This document shows, in pieces, positions 5,273 through 8,238 of a stretch of 8,238 bases of DNA; the stretch's first letter is position 1; every line of letters begins with the position of its first letter. The notes beneath the pieces were generated by a model, which saw only the letters and a list, made by a program, of their open reading frames with translations, searched no databases and was not told the DNA's origin. The DNA is from Candidatus Bathyarchaeota archaeon (GTDB taxonomy: Archaea > Thermoproteota > Bathyarchaeia > EX4484-135): assembly GCA_011040545.1 (NCBI GenBank), contig DQYM01000113.1, positions 1 to 8,238 on the forward strand, read 5' to 3'. The translations under genes and the position numbers were made by a program.

Positions 5273-6172
5273 ATGTCCATTAGAGCGACCTGCCCGACCT
5301 GCGGTAAGGTTGAGGAATACACACCTGATGAAGAAGACATAAAGGTAGCTAAGGCAAGGGGTGTAGCTTCTATTTCGTTTAACCATGGGGACCACGTGTT
5401 CATCGTCTTCTTTGACGCTAGTAGGAAGGTCAGGAGGACTACTACCCTTAAGGTAGTGCCATCTAGGCCTACTACCATAGCTAAGCCAGCTGAGGAAGCT
5501 AGGCCCCCAAGCCCACGTAGGGCAGTACCTGTTAAGGAGGTCCCGACCATGCCATTTGATGACCTCTGCTCCCTCCTAGGCGAGGAGAAGCTGGCCCTCA
5601 TGTTGGTCGCCCTCACGGCTAATGCGAGGGTCGTGGTGGCATCATCATCGCCTGACCTAGCTAAGAGCGTTTGCTCCACCGTGCTAAGCCTCATGGGGCC
5701 AGTAGAGGCCGTAGTTGATGAGGCCCTAGGGCCAGAGGAGCTTAGGCCAGCCCTTAGTAAGCCAAGTGGCATGGTCATAACAGAGCACGGAAGCTTAATC
5801 GCCATCGGTGATGTGCCTAGCCATGTGGCCGTGATAGACCTAGAAACCTCAATTAAGCTATCAAGGAAGGAGCGGAGGGGTCTGAGGGCCATGCTGAAGG
5901 CAATTGAGAAGGCTAAGAAGCTAAGAGGTGAGGCTACGAAAGTAGCCTTCATAAGGAGCAAGGTAGTAAGGCTTAGGATGTTATTTGAGAAGGCCCTAGA
6001 TGTCCTTGGGAAGATGGATAGAATAGGCGAGACGGTCTTTAAGCGTAAGGTAGACCCAGCTATCACGCCCGATGAGCTAGACGCACTTTACTTCGCCCTT
6101 AAGCGCTTCAAGGGCATAGATGTCTCAAAGAGGATAGTAAGGGGGCCAGCTGAGTTCGCAGTTAGATTTTAA
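5273..6172 (+). CDS. Uncharacterised archaeal protein: N-terminal zinc-site domain plus a DENN-like module (tentative)
   Basis: I cannot assign this 299-residue protein to a named family. Residues 1-62 form a small domain with CPTCG (Cys-7, Cys-10) and HGDH (His-38, His-41), which could bind one metal, and a strand HVFIVFFDASRKVRR. A Pro/Ala/Arg-rich linker spans 63-93. Residues 94-192 run FDDLCSLLGEEKLALMLVAL, then ARVVVASSSPDLAKS and VCSTVLSLMGP, and later LIAIGDVPSHVAVIDLETS. This order resembles the central part of the eukaryotic DENN domain (a helix before an S-containing strand, a helix ending LxP, a short strand and a closing DLD-like strand). Residues 193-299 are basic and helix-rich, where DENN proteins have their helical third part. 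The resemblance is my reading of the pattern, not a tested match. No membrane segment or signal is present. SepCysS follows after 10 bases. Confidence 0.75.
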   Translation: MSIRATCPTCGKVEEYTPDEEDIKVAKARGVASISFNHGDHVFIVFFDASRKVRRTTTLKVVPSRPTTIAKPAEEARPPSPRRAVPVKEVPTMPFDDLCSLLGEEKLALMLVALTANARVVVASSSPDLAKSVCSTVLSLMGPVEAVVDEALGPEELRPALSKPSGMVITEHGSLIAIGDVPSHVAVIDLETSIKLSRKERRGLRAMLKAIEKAKKLRGEATKVAFIRSKVVRLRMLFEKALDVLGKMDRIGETVFKRKVDPAITPDELDALYFALKRFKGIDVSKRIVRGPAEFAVRF

Positions 6173-6176
6173 GGAT
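6171..6176 (+). promoter_or_regulatory. Ribosome binding site of SepCysS
   Basis: AAGGAT overlaps the stop codon (TAA, 6170-6172) of the preceding gene and ends six bases before the GTG at 6183. The ATG inside it (6175) is out of frame and meets a stop after twelve codons, so GTG 6183 is the likely start and the two genes probably share one mRNA. Confidence 0.5.
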
Positions 6177-6182
6177 GCTAGC

Positions 6183-7379
6183 GTGGGAAGGTCGGCCTTG
6201 GGGACAAGCGTGAAGAGCGCTAGGAGGTATTCATCGCTAAGCAGGGAGGCGAGGAAGCCAGGCATAATCAACTTGAACCCAATACAGAGGGGGGGCATAC
6301 TACCTGATGTAGCTAGGAAGGCCCTAGATGAATTCGGCGATGGGTATTCGCTTTGCGATTTCTGCACCAAGGGGAGGATAGATAAGATAAGGAAGCCCCC
6401 AGTAGAAGATTTCCTATCCGACCTTGCTTCCTTCCTAGGAATGGATGTCGTAAGGCTAACAAATAGGAGCAGGGAGGCCATGTTCGTAATCCTAATGGCC
6501 CTCAAGAGGTCAAGAGGTGGCTCAGCTATTGTCGTAGATTCAAATGCCCATTACTCAACTTACCTAGCTGCTGAGGCAGCAGGCCTAAGCGTGTTTGAGG
6601 TCCCGAACTCTGGCTACCCAGAGTACAAGGTGGACCTAGGTGCCTATGGGCGTGTAGCAGATGAGGTAGAGGAGGAGACAGGGGAGCCACCAGTAGCCAT
6701 CATACTAACGCACGCTGACTCCCACTACGGGAACCTAAATGACCCAAGGCCAGTAGCAGCCCTGTGCAGGAAGCTCGGCGTGCCCTTCTTGCTGAACGCA
6801 GCTTACACAGCAGGCGTCATGCCGATAAATGGCGGGAAGCTCGGTGCTGATGCCTTAATATCAAGTGGGCATAAGAGCTGGGCCTCCTCTGGCCCAATAG
6901 GCATAATGGCGCTTAGCTCAGAGCTTGCTGAAGAGGTTTTAGTGCCTTCATCACGCTTCCCGAACAAGGAGCTATTCCTACTTGGCTGCCCAGTTCTAGG
7001 CGCACCACTAGCCACGCTCATGGCCTCATTTGCCTACGTAGTAGAGCGTGTGGAACGTTGGCCCGATGAGGTTAGGAAGGCCCGATGGCTTGTTGCTGAG
7101 CTAGAGCGCATAGAGGGGGTCCGCCAGCTTGGGGTAAGGCCAAAGGAGCACCACCTGATATGCCTTGAAACACCTAGCTTCCACGAGGTCGCAAGGAGGC
7201 ACAAGAAGAGGGGCTTCTTCCTCTACCACGAGCTGAAGGCAAGGGGGATAGTCGGCATAGAGCCAGGCCTAACGAGGCGCATAAAGCTCAGTACCTACGG
7301 CCTATCAGAGGATGAGCTCGTGAAGGTAGCTGAGGCATTCCAAGATATAGCTCGTAGCTACAACCTAAGCGTGAGCTAG
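6183..7379 (+). CDS. pscS: Sep-tRNA:Cys-tRNA synthase (SepCysS)
   Basis: SepCysS is a PLP enzyme that converts O-phosphoseryl-tRNA(Cys), made by SepRS, into Cys-tRNA(Cys) using a persulfide-based sulfur source. The 398-residue protein carries the family opening INLNPIQRGG (residues 29-38), the motif EFGDGYSLCDFC with Cys-58 and Cys-61, the PLP-lysine motif SGHKSWASSGPIG with Lys-231, and a third cysteine at 269 (LGCP). Three cysteines at equivalent places are known to be essential in characterised SepCysS enzymes, so this copy should be active rather than a diverged relative. Also visible are LTHADSHYGN (175-184) and NAAYTAGVMP (205-214), which contact PLP in this fold. Start is GTG. SepRS is not in the window. 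It follows the DENN-like gene by 10 bases; that linkage is unexplained. Confidence 0.94.
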   Translation: MGRSALGTSVKSARRYSSLSREARKPGIINLNPIQRGGILPDVARKALDEFGDGYSLCDFCTKGRIDKIRKPPVEDFLSDLASFLGMDVVRLTNRSREAMFVILMALKRSRGGSAIVVDSNAHYSTYLAAEAAGLSVFEVPNSGYPEYKVDLGAYGRVADEVEEETGEPPVAIILTHADSHYGNLNDPRPVAALCRKLGVPFLLNAAYTAGVMPINGGKLGADALISSGHKSWASSGPIGIMALSSELAEEVLVPSSRFPNKELFLLGCPVLGAPLATLMASFAYVVERVERWPDEVRKARWLVAELERIEGVRQLGVRPKEHHLICLETPSFHEVARRHKKRGFFLYHELKARGIVGIEPGLTRRIKLSTYGLSEDELVKVAEAFQDIARSYNLSVS

Positions 7380-7398
7380 CATCAGAGCCTGGGCGTAG

Positions 7399-7415
7399 GG
7401 GCAGAGTTCCTGCCC
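7399..7415. repeat. Short hairpin-forming inverted repeat after SepCysS
   Basis: GGGCAG-AGTTC-CTGCCC can form a 6-bp, G+C-rich stem with a 5-base loop, 19 bases after the SepCysS stop codon. No T-run follows, so an archaeal terminator is not indicated. It could mark an mRNA 3' end, act as a regulatory site for the following gene, or be chance. Confidence 0.4.
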
Positions 7416-7432
7416 ATGCTGTACCCATTCAC

Positions 7433-7446
7433 GCTTAAGCCTTTAT
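7433..7446 (+). promoter_or_regulatory. Possible promoter of the 2-oxoacid oxidoreductase gene
   Basis: GCTTAAGCCTTTAT holds two overlapping TATA-like cores (CTTAAG and CTTTAT) 36-50 bases before the ATG at 7482. Either would start transcription roughly at 7462-7472, keeping the ribosome site in the leader. The exact box cannot be chosen by eye. Confidence 0.4.
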
Positions 7447-7466
7447 GCGTAGACGTAGGGGGGCGG

Positions 7467-7476
7467 GGGGAAGTGA
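7467..7476 (+). promoter_or_regulatory. Ribosome binding site of the korA-like gene
   Basis: GGGGAAGTGAT differs from the archaeal consensus GGAGGTGAT mainly by one base and ends five bases before the ATG at 7482. It follows a G-rich run (7458-7470) and decides the start. Confidence 0.6.
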
Positions 7477-7481
7477 TAGGC

Positions 7482-8238
7482 ATGACTAAGCCCCCTGATA
7501 GGCTGGATGTGCTAACTGGCACCTGGTTCACCATGGGCGATATAGCTTGTGCTGAGGGAGCCATAGCTGCAGGCTGCCGTTTCTTCGCAGGATACCCGAT
7601 AACGCCTGCAAGCGAGATAATGGAGCACATGGCCCGTAGGCTACCGCAGGTCGGTGGTGTTTACGTGCAGATGGAAGATGAGCTAGCATCTATGGCAGCT
7701 GTAATAGGTGCCTCCTGGGCTGGCGTTAAGGCCATGACGGCTACATCTGGGCCAGGCTTCAGCCTCATGCAGGAGAACATAGGGCTAGCCGTAATGACGG
7801 AAACGCCCTGCGTGCTCGTGAACGTGATGAGAGGAGGCCCCTCTACTGGCCAGCCGACCAAGATGGGGCAGCAGGACGTAATGCAGGCTAAGTGGGGCTC
7901 ACATGGCGATTACGAGCTAATAGCCATAGCGCCATCCTCGGTCCAAGAGATGTTTGACTTCACCATAGAAGCCTTCAACTACGCAGAGCGATACAGGTGC
8001 CCCGTCATCGTGCTTGCAGATGAGACAGTTGGGCACATGAGGGAGAAGCTCGTCATACCTGAGCCAGAGGAGGTAGAGAAGCGATTGGTCTCACGCAAGA
8101 GGCCAAGGGTCCCACCTGACGAAGCCTTTGCCCCTTTCATGCCAGATCCAGAGGACCTCGTGCCCCCCATGCCACACTTCGGCGAGGGCTACCACTTCTA
8201 CGCAACTGGGCTCACGCACGATGAGTGGGGGAAGGTTA
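7482..8238 (+). CDS. korA: 2-oxoacid:ferredoxin oxidoreductase alpha subunit, 2-oxoglutarate (KorA) type, N-terminal part
   Basis: The enzyme oxidatively decarboxylates a 2-oxoacid with CoA to an acyl-CoA, using TPP and [4Fe-4S] clusters and reducing ferredoxin; it also can run in reverse in autotrophs. The visible 252 residues are the TPP-pyrimidine domain of the alpha subunit: FAGYPITPASEI (residues 35-46), the MEDELASMAAVIGASWAG stretch (64-81), TATSGPGFSLMQENIGLA (86-103), TPCVLVNVMRGGPSTGQPT (108-126) and LADETVGHMRE (178-188). The RGGPSTGQPT motif and the lack of a fused gamma domain at the N-terminus favour the KorA type over pyruvate or indolepyruvate enzymes. Substrate remains an inference. 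The right edge cuts the gene; KorA proteins are usually about 380 residues. The beta subunit is expected just downstream. Confidence 0.92.
   Translation, partial: MTKPPDRLDVLTGTWFTMGDIACAEGAIAAGCRFFAGYPITPASEIMEHMARRLPQVGGVYVQMEDELASMAAVIGASWAGVKAMTATSGPGFSLMQENIGLAVMTETPCVLVNVMRGGPSTGQPTKMGQQDVMQAKWGSHGDYELIAIAPSSVQEMFDFTIEAFNYAERYRCPVIVLADETVGHMREKLVIPEPEEVEKRLVSRKRPRVPPDEAFAPFMPDPEDLVPPMPHFGEGYHFYATGLTHDEWGKV

Noticed and set aside
5254..6066. Long 270-codon open frame on the minus strand
   Set aside because: It lies antisense to the gene at 5273-6172, has a low-complexity Ser/Leu/Thr-rich translation typical of a codon-bias shadow, and has no promoter or ribosome site.
7399..7415. Hairpin as a transcription terminator
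   Set aside because: No T-rich run follows it, and archaeal termination depends mainly on T-runs; it is kept only as a repeat.
1..8238. Mobile elements, CRISPR arrays, tRNA or rRNA genes
   Set aside because: No direct repeats with regular spacing, no transposase or integrase motifs, and no cloverleaf or rRNA-like stretch were seen on either strand.

Overview
The window looks like a stretch of archaeal chromosome, most likely from a thermophilic lineage of the TACK group (Thermoproteota or a relative). The evidence is a set of archaeal-type housekeeping genes (Pth2, a TruD/Pus7-family pseudouridine synthase, a PAC2-family protein, Sep-tRNA:Cys-tRNA synthase), TATA-like boxes about 24-29 bases before several start codons with little or no leader, heavy use of AGG (Arg), CTA (Leu) and ATA (Ile), and a tungsten-enzyme gene with its ferredoxin. 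I cannot name the species. No mobile element, CRISPR array, rRNA or tRNA gene is visible, and no stretch over 300 bases lacks a gene.

Layout. Bases 1-807 (minus): an operon of a four-cluster ferredoxin followed by an aldehyde:ferredoxin oxidoreductase that runs off the left edge. The ferredoxin lacks a normal start codon before its first cluster motif. Bases 1020-2772 (plus): pth2 then truD, 10 bases apart. Bases 2796-3434 (minus): a PAC2-family protein, convergent with truD. Bases 3529-3705 (plus): a 58-residue unknown protein. Bases 3728-4390 (minus): an unknown protein with a signal peptide and a C-terminal membrane anchor. Bases 4500-5222 (plus): a metallo-beta-lactamase-fold lactonase-like enzyme behind a promoter with nested palindromes. 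Bases 5273-7379 (plus): an unknown protein with a possible N-terminal zinc site and a body that resembles the eukaryotic DENN module in its sequence pattern, followed after 10 bases by SepCysS. Bases 7482-8238 (plus): the alpha subunit of a 2-oxoacid (2-oxoglutarate type):ferredoxin oxidoreductase, cut by the right edge.

How the genes fit together. Three genes concern tRNA: Pth2 recycles peptidyl-tRNA, TruD modifies tRNA, and SepCysS makes Cys-tRNA from phosphoseryl-tRNA. The two window edges carry ferredoxin-linked oxidoreductases typical of anaerobic metabolism (aldehyde and 2-oxoacid oxidation). SepCysS also suggests an anaerobic lifestyle, being best known from methanogens. The least explained gene is the one at 5273-6172, and it is the best candidate for something undescribed.
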